DNA of 64,000 nucleotides from Thaumasiovibrio sp047250365 (GCF_047250365.1 NZ_JBLBVL010000001.1:372001-436000), one strand, 5' to 3'. Numbered from the stretch's first letter, positions 17,062 to 25,890 are shown. Notes: generated by a model from the sequence alone, not told the origin. Made by a program: numbers and translations.

Positions 17062-17090
17062 AACCCCGCCTTGTGCGGGGTTTTCTTTTA
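17062..17090. terminator. Bidirectional terminator between rne and phosphatase gene
   Basis: AACCCCGC/GCGGGGTT arms, 5-nt loop, TTTTCTTTT on the plus side and an A-rich flank giving T5 on the minus side. It serves the convergent rne and phosphatase genes. Confidence 0.88.
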
Positions 17091-17108
17091 TGGGCAATAC
17101 TCGCGCTT

Positions 17109-17567
17109 TTAGTCTACGGCTTCTAACCTGTCTAACAAGGCATCACTGACCTGCTCAATCAAGTCTAGTACCAACTCGAAACCATCGGGACCACCATAGT
17201 ATGGGTCTGGAATTTCATCGCCCAGCTCGGGACAATAGGCCATCATTAGTGTCACTTTGTGAGCATGTTGCGCCGGGCTCATTGCTAATAACGCCTGTTC
17301 ATTATGTTTATCGGCGGCCAAAATTAGGTCGAAATCGTCAAAATCAGACTCGGTTATTTTCCTGGCCCGTATCTCCGCTAAACGATACCCTCTAGATTCG
17401 CCGACTTCTTGGCTACGCGGATCTGGGTGCTCGCCTTGATGGTAAGCCAATGTACCAGCAGAATCGACAATATAGTCTAAACCTCGCTGTTTAATACGTT
17501 GTCTAAGTACTGCCTCTGCGGTTGGAGAACGACAAATGTTCCCCATACAGACCACCAATATGCGCAT
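17109..17567 (-). CDS. Low-molecular-weight protein tyrosine phosphatase
   Basis: This 152-residue protein has the LMW-PTP active-site loop CMGNICRS (Cys7, Arg13) at the N-terminus and the general-acid Asp121 in IPDPYYGG. Family members (Wzb, Etp, YfkJ) dephosphorylate tyrosine; no capsule or Wzc kinase gene is nearby, so the substrate is unknown. The frame is open for 30 more codons upstream, but the ATG at 17567 has AAGGGG 5 nt ahead and gives the standard family length. It is monocistronic, converging on rne. Confidence 0.93.
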   Translation of the reverse strand: MRILVVCMGNICRSPTAEAVLRQRIKQRGLDYIVDSAGTLAYHQGEHPDPRSQEVGESRGYRLAEIRARKITESDFDDFDLILAADKHNEQALLAMSPAQHAHKVTLMMAYCPELGDEIPDPYYGGPDGFELVLDLIEQVSDALLDRLEAVD

Positions 17568-17701
17568 ATTATCCCCTTGTAGTACTCTTTCTTTCCGTTG
17601 ATTTGCGTTAATAACATCCATGCTCAACATTTCCGTTCTAACTATTGTAATATGCATAAAGGAGTTTCTGTCAATTTCTGCTTCTCAGATAAGGATTTAT
17701 C

Positions 17702-18295
17702 ATGCGTGATAACACTCGCCATCAACAACGCCAAGAAAAACTAAAGCAACAAGTCGAACAGCGTGTCAATAACGCACAACAAGAACGTGGGATTGTTATC
17801 CTCATTACGGGAAATGGAAAAGGCAAGTCAACATCAGGCTTTGGCACGGTAGCGAGAGCGGTAGGGCATGGTCAAAAATGTGGTGTTACACAATTTATTA
17901 AAGGCAACTGGGAATGCGGTGAGCGCGACTTACTGCAGCAACACGATGTTGATTTTCATATAATGGCAACAGGATTTACGTGGAATACGCAAGATAAGGC
18001 AGCAGACACCTTGGCAGCCCAAGCCGTATGGGAGCCGACAAAGAAAATGTTATCCAACCCGGCATATGACGTCGTATTGTTGGATGAGCTAACTTATATG
18101 ATCGCATATGGATATCTTGATCTTGACGAGGTGATCAAAGCAATAGAGAATCGACCTACTGAACAGACCGTTGTCATAACAGGCAGAGCGGCACACCGAC
18201 AATTAATTGAACTTTCTGACACGGTATCGGAAGTAAAAAATGTTAAGCACGCCTTTGATAATGGCATAAAAGCACGCAAAGGGGTTGATTGGTAA
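17702..18295 (+). CDS. cobO: Cob(I)yrinic acid a,c-diamide adenosyltransferase
   Basis: CobO/BtuR/CobA-type ATP:corrinoid adenosyltransferase attaches the 5'-deoxyadenosyl group to cobalamin. The 197-residue protein begins with the typical RHQQRQEKLKQQVEQRV helix and has the P-loop GNGKGKST (37-44), FIKGNWECGE, DVVLLDELTYMI and the TGRAAHRQLIE motif. SD AAGGA lies 6 nt before the ATG. No other cobalamin-synthesis gene is nearby, so it likely acts in salvage of imported corrinoids. It is 23 bp upstream of psiE. Confidence 0.94.
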   Translation: MRDNTRHQQRQEKLKQQVEQRVNNAQQERGIVILITGNGKGKSTSGFGTVARAVGHGQKCGVTQFIKGNWECGERDLLQQHDVDFHIMATGFTWNTQDKAADTLAAQAVWEPTKKMLSNPAYDVVLLDELTYMIAYGYLDLDEVIKAIENRPTEQTVVITGRAAHRQLIELSDTVSEVKNVKHAFDNGIKARKGVDW

Positions 18296-18318
18296 CCTAA
18301 TTCATAAAGAGTAATCGT

Positions 18319-18756
18319 ATGCCTTCTACATTTCCCAAGATATTGCGCAAACCTTTCTTAAGAATCTTCCATCTATTGGAAGCTTTGATATGCATTGCGA
18401 TTACAATTGCAACACTTGTCGCAATGACGACTGAAATCACCAATGTCATTATTAACAGAGAAATTTTACTCACTGATATTCTGTTGATGTTTATCTATCT
18501 CGAAGTGCTCGCGATGGTACATCAGTTTGTCGCTGTCGGTAAGATACCGGTACGCTACCCTATCTATATCGCCATTATGGCTATCGCCCGTTATATCACG
18601 TTGGGCATGAAAGAGCTTGATGGTCCGTATATTGTTTGGCTTTCACTGTCTGCTTTCATTTTGGCAGCAGCAACACTCATCGTTAGATTGGGTCACTACT
18701 ACTGGCCCTATGAAGATGACATTAGCTCACTAGAAAAACCTTATAACAAAGAATAA
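18319..18756 (+). CDS. psiE: PsiE family membrane protein
   Basis: A 145-residue integral membrane protein with about four hydrophobic segments (roughly 20-45, 55-75, 85-103 and 112-132). It has the PsiE signature RYPIYIAIMAIARYITLGMKELD. E. coli psiE is phosphate-starvation inducible under PhoB and CRP, but its biochemical role is unknown. No obvious Pho box was seen here; the gene follows cobO with a 23-bp gap and shares its transcript, then a terminator. Confidence 0.88.
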   Translation: MPSTFPKILRKPFLRIFHLLEALICIAITIATLVAMTTEITNVIINREILLTDILLMFIYLEVLAMVHQFVAVGKIPVRYPIYIAIMAIARYITLGMKELDGPYIVWLSLSAFILAAATLIVRLGHYYWPYEDDISSLEKPYNKE

Positions 18757-18761
18757 GCTTC

Positions 18762-18789
18762 GCCCGCCTCTGTGCGGGCTTTCTTTTTC
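18762..18789 (+). terminator. Rho-independent terminator after psiE
   Basis: GCCCGC/GCGGGC arms around CTCTGT, then TTTCTTTTT, beginning 5 bp after the psiE stop. Confidence 0.88.
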
Positions 18790-18928
18790 ATCAAGCATCG
18801 CTTTTCTCCCTCCTCACCTGAATGGTTTAACGCCACACCATAAAATAGAAGCACAAAACACAAGTATACTTCGCAGTATTTACATTTTCTTTACGTTAGT
18901 CTGGTTCAACAATCAGAAGGAGGGCTCT

Positions 18929-19393
18929 ATGCCAGCAAAAGTATCAGAGTATATGACCAAGAAAGTGATTCGTGTATCGCCAGAGATGGGGGTACGCCAA
19001 GCATACTTTTTAATGAGGGATGAAGAGATCCGTCATTTACCCGTAACAGATACCTCTAACACACTGATCGGCTTTGTTAGTGACCGAGAGCTGCGGCGCC
19101 CAAACTGGGCCGATGAAAGCCCTGATATCGCGCATGAATATCAGGTGAGCAATGATATGGTCGTCAACGATATTATGAGTCGCCAAGTCATTCACGTTAA
19201 TACTTACGACACCCTTACCAAAGCCGTTAGTGTCTTGCTGGACAATAAAATCAGTGCCGCTCCTGTGCTTAACAAAAACCAAGATTTGGTTGGCATGCTT
19301 TCCGCTGTCGACCTACTATCCGCATTTCAAGACGTCCTAGAAACCCAACGAAAAAATAAAAAAACCGGCAACCACAAGGGAGGCCGGACATAA
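18929..19393 (+). CDS. Two-CBS-domain protein
   Basis: The 154-residue protein consists of two tandem CBS domains (about 5-62 and 78-140; MTKKVIRVSP and DIMSRQVIHVN starts) and a lysine-rich tail. CBS pairs bind adenine nucleotides and regulate attached or partner proteins. With no catalytic domain here, the partner is unknown. An excellent SD (GGAGGG) precedes the ATG. The last codons overlap a minus-strand terminator of the convergent asmA gene. Confidence 0.9.
   Translation: MPAKVSEYMTKKVIRVSPEMGVRQAYFLMRDEEIRHLPVTDTSNTLIGFVSDRELRRPNWADESPDIAHEYQVSNDMVVNDIMSRQVIHVNTYDTLTKAVSVLLDNKISAAPVLNKNQDLVGMLSAVDLLSAFQDVLETQRKNKKTGNHKGGRT
19358..19387 (-). terminator. asmA terminator embedded in the CBS gene
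   Basis: On the minus strand CCGGC/GCCGG arms with a 13-nt loop, followed by seven T. It lies wholly within the last codons of the plus-strand CBS gene and ends transcription from asmA. Confidence 0.65.
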
Positions 19394-19406
19394 AATAAGG
19401 ATGGCT

Positions 19407-19430
19407 AAAGGGCTACCTAAATAGCCCTTT
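19407..19430. terminator. Hairpin overlapping the asmA stop codon
   Basis: AAAGGGCTA/TAGCCCTTT, perfect 9-bp arms around 6 nt, covering the asmA stop. No long T-tract follows on either strand; it may act with the adjacent terminator or protect the 3' end of the CBS message. Confidence 0.5.
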
Positions 19431-21533
19431 CAGCAACTGATCCGCCGCTTTTTTCAACTCTTCCTTTTCCCCCTCTTCACCAAGAAGCTTCTCTAAGCCA
19501 CGCTCTATTTCTCGTTTTGCTTTGTTTTCTAGCTGCAAGTTCTGTTTCAGTAGTTCTTCTACATCGAGCTTATAGCTTGGGGCTGACCAAGTGCCTGACA
19601 CATTGATTGGCACAACAATATCGTTCAGCTCATCCGTCCCTTTGCCGCCCTGCCCTTTGCTCGACTCCACCACCGCAGCTTCAACAACATAGTCGATACG
19701 TTCATTAACCAAGTTGGTTTGGCCCCGACCGTTAATCCGCAATAACGGTGAACTCATGGTCAGATCCCTATTCGACGCGACCCCATTTGCGATAGAAATC
19801 GTCCCAGACAGCGCAGTGAAGTCCGTTTTTCGTTCCTCTTCGACATAGGTGTCGCGCTGCCCTTTCAGCGTCGCTCGCGCCTCACGGATCATCTCAGCAA
19901 TATTGACCCCATTAACCGAGCCATCTGCCAGATTTAACGCCACGGTACCACGGCTATTACGACGTAGCGCGGCCTCACTCAAGCCCGTTCCAGATAGTGC
20001 TATATCAACGCGTCCCGTCCCTGACAACGAATCATTCTCGGCCAAATCAATCAAGAGTGGCTGAACCTCTACGCCATCCAAATGCTGCTTAACCTGATAC
20101 TTGGCGACAGGGGCTCTTGCATCTAATTGGAGACTACCATTAACGCTTCCGCCATACAGGCGCGCGGCCAGTTTTGACACATTGAGTACACCATTCTGTA
20201 TGGCAAGATCTACGTTAATATCATTTACCGCAAGGCCCATACCTTTAAACTGGGCTACGCTGAAGCGCCCCTTTACATCCAGCCCTTTTAACCCGGAAAG
20301 ATCCGGTTCTTGTGATGCTGAACTATCAGTGGAAGGCTTATTGCTTGTCGCAGGCTTTGAATCAGGCTCTGTTGCCTTATCTTCACTCTCTGCTACCCAA
20401 TCATCTAAATCGATCGCTGGACTGCTAAGATCAAAGCGTAGTGCTGGCAATTGCTGATAATTAACTGATAGAACACCAGCTAACTGCGTATCGTTAACTT
20501 GTGCAACCAATTCTGAAAGTGCAACCTGTTGCGTTGTAAGATCTAACTCGACATCAGTGCTAACGGTGGCGTTAATCTGTCCCGATGGAACAGCTTTAGT
20601 TTCAAGGGCCAGCTGTGAATCAAGATTTGTTAAACGCAAAGAGTCGTAGTTTGTCGATACGTTTAACTCAGTCGCGAGCTTCACATCAAACGCCTCTCCC
20701 CCCGTTTCTCCTACCATCGAAAAATTCACCACGCTCGGCTCCGCCAAACGAAAGCTGGGGATATCTAATTGAGCACGTGTTAGGGTGAAATTCTCCATTT
20801 TTGCTGTGATGTCTGAGCTAACTTTTCGGAGTTCAAAAGACTGCATGTCGTCTTGTAGCAATAATTCCATTGCGCCTTTCGATTCAACCTGCATATCGGC
20901 GGTTTGCGCCCCCACATGCCACGCCAATTCAGCCCACTCGCCGGGAGAGAATGCACTCAAGTTCAGGGTTACTGGCTCTATCAATAGCGTTTCGTCTCGC
21001 TGTTGGTCGATAACCATCACGCGCGCCTCTTCGATACGAATTCCCGCTAACAGAATCGACCAAGGTTGCTCTTTGGCTTGTTGCGACGGATCTGAGTCCC
21101 CCTGTGACTCATTGTCATCAATCGTCTGTTCTTCTTCATCGCTTGACAGTAGCGCATCAATATTACGTCGCCCATCTGGCAAGGTTTCAACATTGATTTG
21201 CGGTGCAATCAACGTCAGCTCTCCCACCGATAACGTACGTGAGAATAAAGGTAACACTTCAACAGAAAGCGAGGCAGTTTGAAATGCCAACATATCAGTA
21301 GACGTGAACTCAGTTGGATTACGTAATGCCGTTTCCCCCATCGATAAGCCTAATCGTGGCCACCATTGCCACTTCAACTCACCATCAATCACCAATGTCT
21401 GTCCCGTATTTTCCTCGACCTGCTCGACTATCACAGGTTTAAACTGGTTGGGGTCAACCAGCGCGATTAGGGCTGCCAGTGCTATAACTAGTGTGATGAC
21501 GATTCCTAAAAGTATTACAATCAGCTTTTTCAT
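19413..21533 (-). CDS. asmA: AsmA family protein
   Basis: A 706-residue inner-membrane-anchored protein of the AsmA-like bridge family, implicated in outer-membrane assembly and lipid transport. It has an N-terminal membrane segment (KKLIVILLGIVITLVIALAAL), the following LVDPNQFKPVIVEQVEENTG motif, a long beta-rich periplasmic body and a C-terminal AsmA domain. The latter contains LADGSVNGVNIAEMIREARA and SGTWSAPSYKLDVEELLKQ. A Ser/Glu/Asp-rich linker at about 145-165 and another near 400 are insertions relative to E. coli AsmA (617 aa). The ATG at 21533 follows GAGGAAGCG and places the membrane segment at the N-terminus; the longest frame begins 12 codons earlier. Confidence 0.9.
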   Translation of the reverse strand: MKKLIVILLGIVITLVIALAALIALVDPNQFKPVIVEQVEENTGQTLVIDGELKWQWWPRLGLSMGETALRNPTEFTSTDMLAFQTASLSVEVLPLFSRTLSVGELTLIAPQINVETLPDGRRNIDALLSSDEEEQTIDDNESQGDSDPSQQAKEQPWSILLAGIRIEEARVMVIDQQRDETLLIEPVTLNLSAFSPGEWAELAWHVGAQTADMQVESKGAMELLLQDDMQSFELRKVSSDITAKMENFTLTRAQLDIPSFRLAEPSVVNFSMVGETGGEAFDVKLATELNVSTNYDSLRLTNLDSQLALETKAVPSGQINATVSTDVELDLTTQQVALSELVAQVNDTQLAGVLSVNYQQLPALRFDLSSPAIDLDDWVAESEDKATEPDSKPATSNKPSTDSSASQEPDLSGLKGLDVKGRFSVAQFKGMGLAVNDINVDLAIQNGVLNVSKLAARLYGGSVNGSLQLDARAPVAKYQVKQHLDGVEVQPLLIDLAENDSLSGTGRVDIALSGTGLSEAALRRNSRGTVALNLADGSVNGVNIAEMIREARATLKGQRDTYVEEERKTDFTALSGTISIANGVASNRDLTMSSPLLRINGRGQTNLVNERIDYVVEAAVVESSKGQGGKGTDELNDIVVPINVSGTWSAPSYKLDVEELLKQNLQLENKAKREIERGLEKLLGEEGEKEELKKAADQLLKGLFR

Positions 21534-21654
21534 CGCTTCCTCGCTTGCTGAACTATGGTGGTTTATCATCAGAGGTAAGAATAAACCGAAAAGTTAAGAG
21601 CCTATCGTTTGATTATGACTAATATTTTTTGGTAAGTCGCGTTTTGCATACCTC

Positions 21655-21683
21655 AAAAAAAAGGCTGACACTGGGTCAACCTT
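21655..21683 (-). terminator. Rho-independent terminator after udk
   Basis: On the minus strand AAGGTTGAC pairs with GTCAGCCTT (one G-T pair) around 5 nt, followed by a run of T continuing for six more bases. It lies 31 bp past the udk stop. Confidence 0.8.
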
Positions 21684-21714
21684 TCAAGTTTACTATCAAA
21701 TTTTGTTATTCGAT

Positions 21715-22359
21715 TTATGCTTTTAGTAATTTACCAATGTGCGCTTTTAGTACATCAATGGCAATTCTGTTCTTTCCGCCGCGAGGGACGATAATATCTG
21801 CATATTGCTTCGATGGTTCAATAAACTGCATAAACATAGGACGCACTGTTTTTTGATACTGTTCCAACACCGAATCCATGGTACGTCCGCGCTCAGCAAC
21901 ATCACGCTGTACACGACGCAACAAACAGATATCGAGTGGCGTATCCATAAAGACTGTCGCATGCATTAAATCACGCAAACGCGGATCCGTTAGCAACAAA
22001 ATCCCTTCAATAATGATCACCTTCTTCGGTGACACTTCGGTTGTGTCTTGCATCCGCGTATGCTCTGAATAGCTATACTGCGGCACATTTACCGTTTTAC
22101 CTTCGATAAGTCGGGCAAGGTGGTCACACAACAAATCATGGTCCAACGCACTAGGGTGGTCATAATTGGTTTTAACGCGCTCGTCCATGCTCAAATGGCT
22201 TTGATCTCGGTAGTAGCAATCTTCTGTGATAACACCGATTTGATGATCGCCTACCTTTTCTCGTAACTCATTGTAAACGGTATTTGCGATCAAGCTTTTA
22301 CCGGATGCAGATGCACCTGCAATACCGATAATGACACATTGGTGTGATTGTTCAGACAT
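21715..22359 (-). CDS. udk: Uridine kinase
   Basis: Uridine/cytidine kinase of the pyrimidine salvage pathway, phosphorylating uridine to UMP with GTP or ATP. The 214-residue protein has the P-loop GASASGKS (15-22), YYRDQSHL, NYDHPSALDHDLL and the FMDTPLDICLLRRVQRD segment, matching E. coli Udk (213 aa). It is encoded between apbC and asmA on the same strand and has its own -10-like element. Confidence 0.97.
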   Translation of the reverse strand: MSEQSHQCVIIGIAGASASGKSLIANTVYNELREKVGDHQIGVITEDCYYRDQSHLSMDERVKTNYDHPSALDHDLLCDHLARLIEGKTVNVPQYSYSEHTRMQDTTEVSPKKVIIIEGILLLTDPRLRDLMHATVFMDTPLDICLLRRVQRDVAERGRTMDSVLEQYQKTVRPMFMQFIEPSKQYADIIVPRGGKNRIAIDVLKAHIGKLLKA

Positions 22360-22380
22360 AGTAAAATGTACCTGTGAGAC

Positions 22381-22442
22381 TTCTGGCGTATGGAATAAAT
22401 AAACCGGGTGATTATAGGCAGTTCAACGCATTGACGCCAGAA
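22381..22442 (-). promoter_or_regulatory. Candidate udk promoter flanked by inverted repeat
   Basis: A minus-strand TATAAT (22411-22416) about 50 bp upstream of udk, with no good -35. It lies inside a perfect 9-bp inverted repeat, TTCTGGCGT (22381-22389) and ACGCCAGAA (22434-22442). Confidence 0.4.
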
Positions 22443-22474
22443 AAATAATTTTCAATGCACGATACCGCATAATT

Positions 22475-23536
22475 TTAGACCTGACGAACCGATATGTCTG
22501 GCAACCTTGGCTCTCCCTGCCAAAACAGTTGCGCTGCAACCTGCTCAGCAAGGGCAAAATAGCGTTCCGCTAACTCCCCATCAGGTGAATTAATCACCGT
22601 TGGGCAGCCCATATCAATATCTTCTCTAATTTGCATATCCAGCGGAAGCTGCACCAGTAGTGGTAGCCCTTTTTGCGCCGACAATTTTTCTGCGCCACCG
22701 GCACCAAAAATCGCCTCATGATGACCGCAGTTAGCACAGATGTGGTAACTCATATTTTCAACAATACCCAACACAGGCACGGAAACCTTCTCAAACATCG
22801 CCGCCCCTTTAGCCACATCGAGCAACGCGAGATCTTGCGGGGTTGTTACAATCAGGGCGCCAGTGACTGGAAACTGCTGAGCCAATGTCAATTGAATGTC
22901 CCCCGTACCCGGAGGAAGGTCGACCACTAAATAGTCTAAGTCGGGCCATTCGGTTTCATTTAACAACTGCAGCAAGGCTTTCGATGCCATTGGCCCGCGC
23001 CAAACTGCCGCGTTTTCATCCTCAATAAGAAAACCAATCGACTGGGCATAAATGCCATACCGTTCGACGGGCTGCATTCGTTCACCATCGTAAGACACCG
23101 CTTTTTCACCGCTACAATTCAACATCAATGGGATTGATGGGCCGTACATATCCGCATCTAAAATTCCCGCTTTCGCACCCAACTCACTCAGCGCTAAAGC
23201 CAGATTTACTGCTGTTGTTGACTTGCCAACTCCACCCTTACCAGAGCTGACTGCGATAATATTTTTCACCCCAGCCACTGGCTGACCTGACGGTGTTTGT
23301 AGGCTAATTGGGGATACCTGCGTAGTTAACTCGATATGCTGTGCTTGCGCCCACGCCTCAATTTCTTGGCATAAATCAGCCGCCGCAAACGGCAGCGTAA
23401 GGGCGAACTCACCATTAGAACCCACCTTTACCGTTAGCGCCCGATGAAACGCCCAATCCTGCGGCAAATGAGGATACTGAAACTGTTGTAACCATTGACG
23501 TAGCTGTTTTTCGTGTTCAAATATCGGCTGATTCAC
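22475..23536 (-). CDS. apbC: Iron-sulfur carrier protein ApbC/Mrp
   Basis: ApbC is a Mrp/NBP35-family ATPase that carries Fe-S clusters to apoproteins. The 353-residue protein has a short N-terminal MIP18-like region, the deviant Walker A KGGVGKS (100-106), DADMYGPS, VDLPPGTGD and the cluster-binding CxxC at Cys267/Cys270 in ICANCGHHE. Start is GTG with AGGAGA 5 nt before it. It is divergent from metG, as E. coli mrp is. A small ORF with a strong SD ends 20 bp upstream on the same strand. Confidence 0.96.
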   Translation of the reverse strand: MNQPIFEHEKQLRQWLQQFQYPHLPQDWAFHRALTVKVGSNGEFALTLPFAAADLCQEIEAWAQAQHIELTTQVSPISLQTPSGQPVAGVKNIIAVSSGKGGVGKSTTAVNLALALSELGAKAGILDADMYGPSIPLMLNCSGEKAVSYDGERMQPVERYGIYAQSIGFLIEDENAAVWRGPMASKALLQLLNETEWPDLDYLVVDLPPGTGDIQLTLAQQFPVTGALIVTTPQDLALLDVAKGAAMFEKVSVPVLGIVENMSYHICANCGHHEAIFGAGGAEKLSAQKGLPLLVQLPLDMQIREDIDMGCPTVINSPDGELAERYFALAEQVAAQLFWQGEPRLPDISVRQV

Positions 23537-23555
23537 TCTATTCTCCTAAAAACGG

Positions 23556-23675
23556 TTACAACAGCATCGGTGCTGAAGAGGGCAGATAATTGGTAGCGTT
23601 GCACATCTCCGACTCAAAATCACTGTCATAGATATAGATCGTGAAAATAATGGCGTGATTTAGTCCAACCAACAT
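23556..23675 (-). CDS. Candidate small protein / leader peptide upstream of apbC
   Basis: A 39-codon frame starts ATG TTG GTT GGA, is preceded by GAGGAGGTGAT with 6 nt before the ATG (near-complete complementarity to the 16S rRNA tail), and stops 19 nt before the apbC GTG. The predicted peptide starts MLVGLNHAIIFTIYIYDSDF, so it has a mildly hydrophobic N-terminal half and an acidic middle with one Cys. A promoter-like sequence lies just upstream. I recognise no family. It could be a small protein or a leader peptide coupled to apbC. The SD strength is the main argument; conservation was not tested. Confidence 0.5.
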   Translation of the reverse strand: MLVGLNHAIIFTIYIYDSDFESEMCNATNYLPSSAPMLL

Positions 23676-23699
23676 GAAATTATCACCTCCTCTCGCCTA

Positions 23700-23728
23700 A
23701 TTATCTTCACTCCGCCCCCTCTTATCAG
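23700..23728 (-). promoter_or_regulatory. Candidate promoter of small ORF-apbC
   Basis: On the minus strand CTGATA, 17 bp, GATAAT (4/6 and 5/6 consensus bases). Transcription would begin about 17 nt upstream of the small ORF ATG and cover its SD. Confidence 0.5.
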
Positions 23729-23798
23729 GTAATATCGGGAACTAAATTTTGAAATTACCCTTTTTCATTTACCCATCAAATAAGCGAAAGAAGTAACT

Positions 23799-25844
23799 AT
23801 GACTGCAAACCCAAGAAAACTTCTAGTTACCTGCGCCCTGCCATATGCCAATGGTTCAATCCATTTGGGTCATATGCTTGAGCATATCCAAGCGGATATC
23901 TGGGTGCGTTACCAGAGACTGCGCGGCAACGAAGTGCATTTCATTTGTGCTGACGATGCACACGGCACACCAATCATGCTTAAAGCGCAACAGATGGGAA
24001 TAGCTCCAGAGCAAATGATAGAACAAGTTAGCCAAGAGCATCAGGCTGACTTCGCTGGTTTTGACATCAGTTTTGACAACTATCACAGTACCCATTCAGA
24101 TGAAAACCGTGAGTTGGCATCATTTGTCTACACCCAACTGAAGAACAACGGATTCATTACTAACCGTACCATCTCTCAGCTGTTTGATCCTGAGAAAGAG
24201 ATGTTCCTACCTGACCGTTTTGTAAAAGGGACTTGCCCTAAGTGTAAGTCAGAAGAGCAATACGGCGATAACTGTGACAACTGCGGTGAAACGTATAGCC
24301 CAACGGATCTGATTGATCCTAAATCAGCCGTGTCTGGCGCTACACCTGTTATGAAGGACTCTGAGCACTTCTTCTTTGATTTGCCACAGTTTGAAGCCAT
24401 GCTACAAGCATGGACCAAATCTGGTGCACTTCAAGATGAAACCGCCAACAAGATGCAAGAGTGGTTTGAATCTGGTCTTCAACAGTGGGATATCTCACGT
24501 GATGCGCCGTATTTTGGTTTTGAGATCCCAGGCGAGAAAGACAAATTCTTCTACGTTTGGCTTGATGCACCTATCGGCTACATGGGATCGTTCAAAAACC
24601 TGTGTGACAAGCGCGACGATCTAGATTTCGATGAGTTCTGGAATAAAGATAGCCAAACCGAGCTGTATCACTTTATTGGTAAAGATATCGTTTACTTCCA
24701 CAGCTTGTTCTGGCCAGCAATGCTTGAAGGTGCCGGCCTACGTAAACCAAACAATGTTTTCGTGCACGGTTATGTCACCGTAAACGGCGCCAAGATGTCA
24801 AAATCTAAAGGTACGTTTATTAAAGCGGCGACTTACCTAAAACATTTGGACCCAGAGTGTCTGCGTTACTACTACGCGGCGAAACTGAACAACCGCATTG
24901 ATGACCTCGATCTTAACCTTGAGGACTTCACGCAGCGTGTAAACAGTGATGTGGTGAACAAGATTGTTAACCTCGCTTCGCGCAATGCGGGTTTCATCAC
25001 CAAACGTTTCGATGGCAAACTGTCAGCTAACTTTGCCGAGCCAGAACTGTACGCAGACTTTGTCGCTGCTGCTGATCGTATTGCTGAGCTTTACGAGAAC
25101 CGTGAATTTAGCCGCGCTATTCGCGAAATTACTGCGCTGGCTGACAAAGCAAACCAGTATGTTGATGAAAAAGCCCCTTGGGTTGTCGCGAAACAAGAAG
25201 GCCAAGAACAAGAGTTGCAAGACATCTGTTCTGTCGGTATCAACTTGTTCCGCGTATTAATCACGTACTTAAAGCCGGTCATGCCTGAGCTAGCAGAACG
25301 CACTGAAGCATTCTTAAATGAAACGCTAACGTGGGAAGCAATCGAATCACCGCTAACCAATCACGACATCACTAAGTTCAAAGCGCTATTTAGCCGTATT
25401 GATAGCAAGCATGTAGAAGCGATGGTTGAAGCGTCAAAAGAAGATGCAGCCGCAGAAGCTGCCGCGAAAGAGGCAGCCACTGCCCCTGCTGGGCCGTTAG
25501 TTGAAGAGCCTATTGCGGAAGAGATCGAGTTCGACGACTTTGCTAAGGTAGATATGCGTATCGCTAAAATCCTCTCTTGTGAAGAAGTGCCTAAGGCAAA
25601 TAAACTACTGAAATTCCAATTGGACATTGGTGGTGAAACGCGTCAGGTCTTCTCTGGCATCAAGTCTGCCTATAAACCAGAAGAGCTGGTTGGTAAGTTG
25701 ACCGTCATGGTTGCTAACCTAAAGCCTCGTAAGATGAAATTCGGCATGTCTGAAGGGATGATTCTTGCGGCAGGCCCTGGTGGTAAGGATCTTTGGATTC
25801 TGGAGCCACACGAAGGTGCTCAGCCCGGCATGCGTGTCATGTAA
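23799..25844 (+). CDS. metG: Methionyl-tRNA synthetase
   Basis: Class I synthetase charging tRNA-Met. The 681-residue protein has the HLGH signature (22-25), the four zinc cysteines at 146, 149, 159 and 162 (CPKC...CDNC), KMSKS at 332-336 and a C-terminal tRNA-binding OB-fold domain. The last (about 575-681) gives the dimeric long form of E. coli. An Ala-rich linker at about 548-566 joins the domains. The ATG lies opposite the divergent apbC unit with a 123-bp gap to the small ORF start. Confidence 0.98.
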   Translation: MTANPRKLLVTCALPYANGSIHLGHMLEHIQADIWVRYQRLRGNEVHFICADDAHGTPIMLKAQQMGIAPEQMIEQVSQEHQADFAGFDISFDNYHSTHSDENRELASFVYTQLKNNGFITNRTISQLFDPEKEMFLPDRFVKGTCPKCKSEEQYGDNCDNCGETYSPTDLIDPKSAVSGATPVMKDSEHFFFDLPQFEAMLQAWTKSGALQDETANKMQEWFESGLQQWDISRDAPYFGFEIPGEKDKFFYVWLDAPIGYMGSFKNLCDKRDDLDFDEFWNKDSQTELYHFIGKDIVYFHSLFWPAMLEGAGLRKPNNVFVHGYVTVNGAKMSKSKGTFIKAATYLKHLDPECLRYYYAAKLNNRIDDLDLNLEDFTQRVNSDVVNKIVNLASRNAGFITKRFDGKLSANFAEPELYADFVAAADRIAELYENREFSRAIREITALADKANQYVDEKAPWVVAKQEGQEQELQDICSVGINLFRVLITYLKPVMPELAERTEAFLNETLTWEAIESPLTNHDITKFKALFSRIDSKHVEAMVEASKEDAAAEAAAKEAATAPAGPLVEEPIAEEIEFDDFAKVDMRIAKILSCEEVPKANKLLKFQLDIGGETRQVFSGIKSAYKPEELVGKLTVMVANLKPRKMKFGMSEGMILAAGPGGKDLWILEPHEGAQPGMRVM

Positions 25845-25863
25845 GCCTGTCTAGCCAATAAAA

Positions 25864-25890
25864 AACCGACGCTAATGCGTCGGTTTTTTT
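25864..25890. terminator. Terminator after metG
   Basis: AACCGACGC/GCGTCGGTT perfect stem, TAAT loop, then T7; the A-rich left flank makes it potentially bidirectional. Confidence 0.9.
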
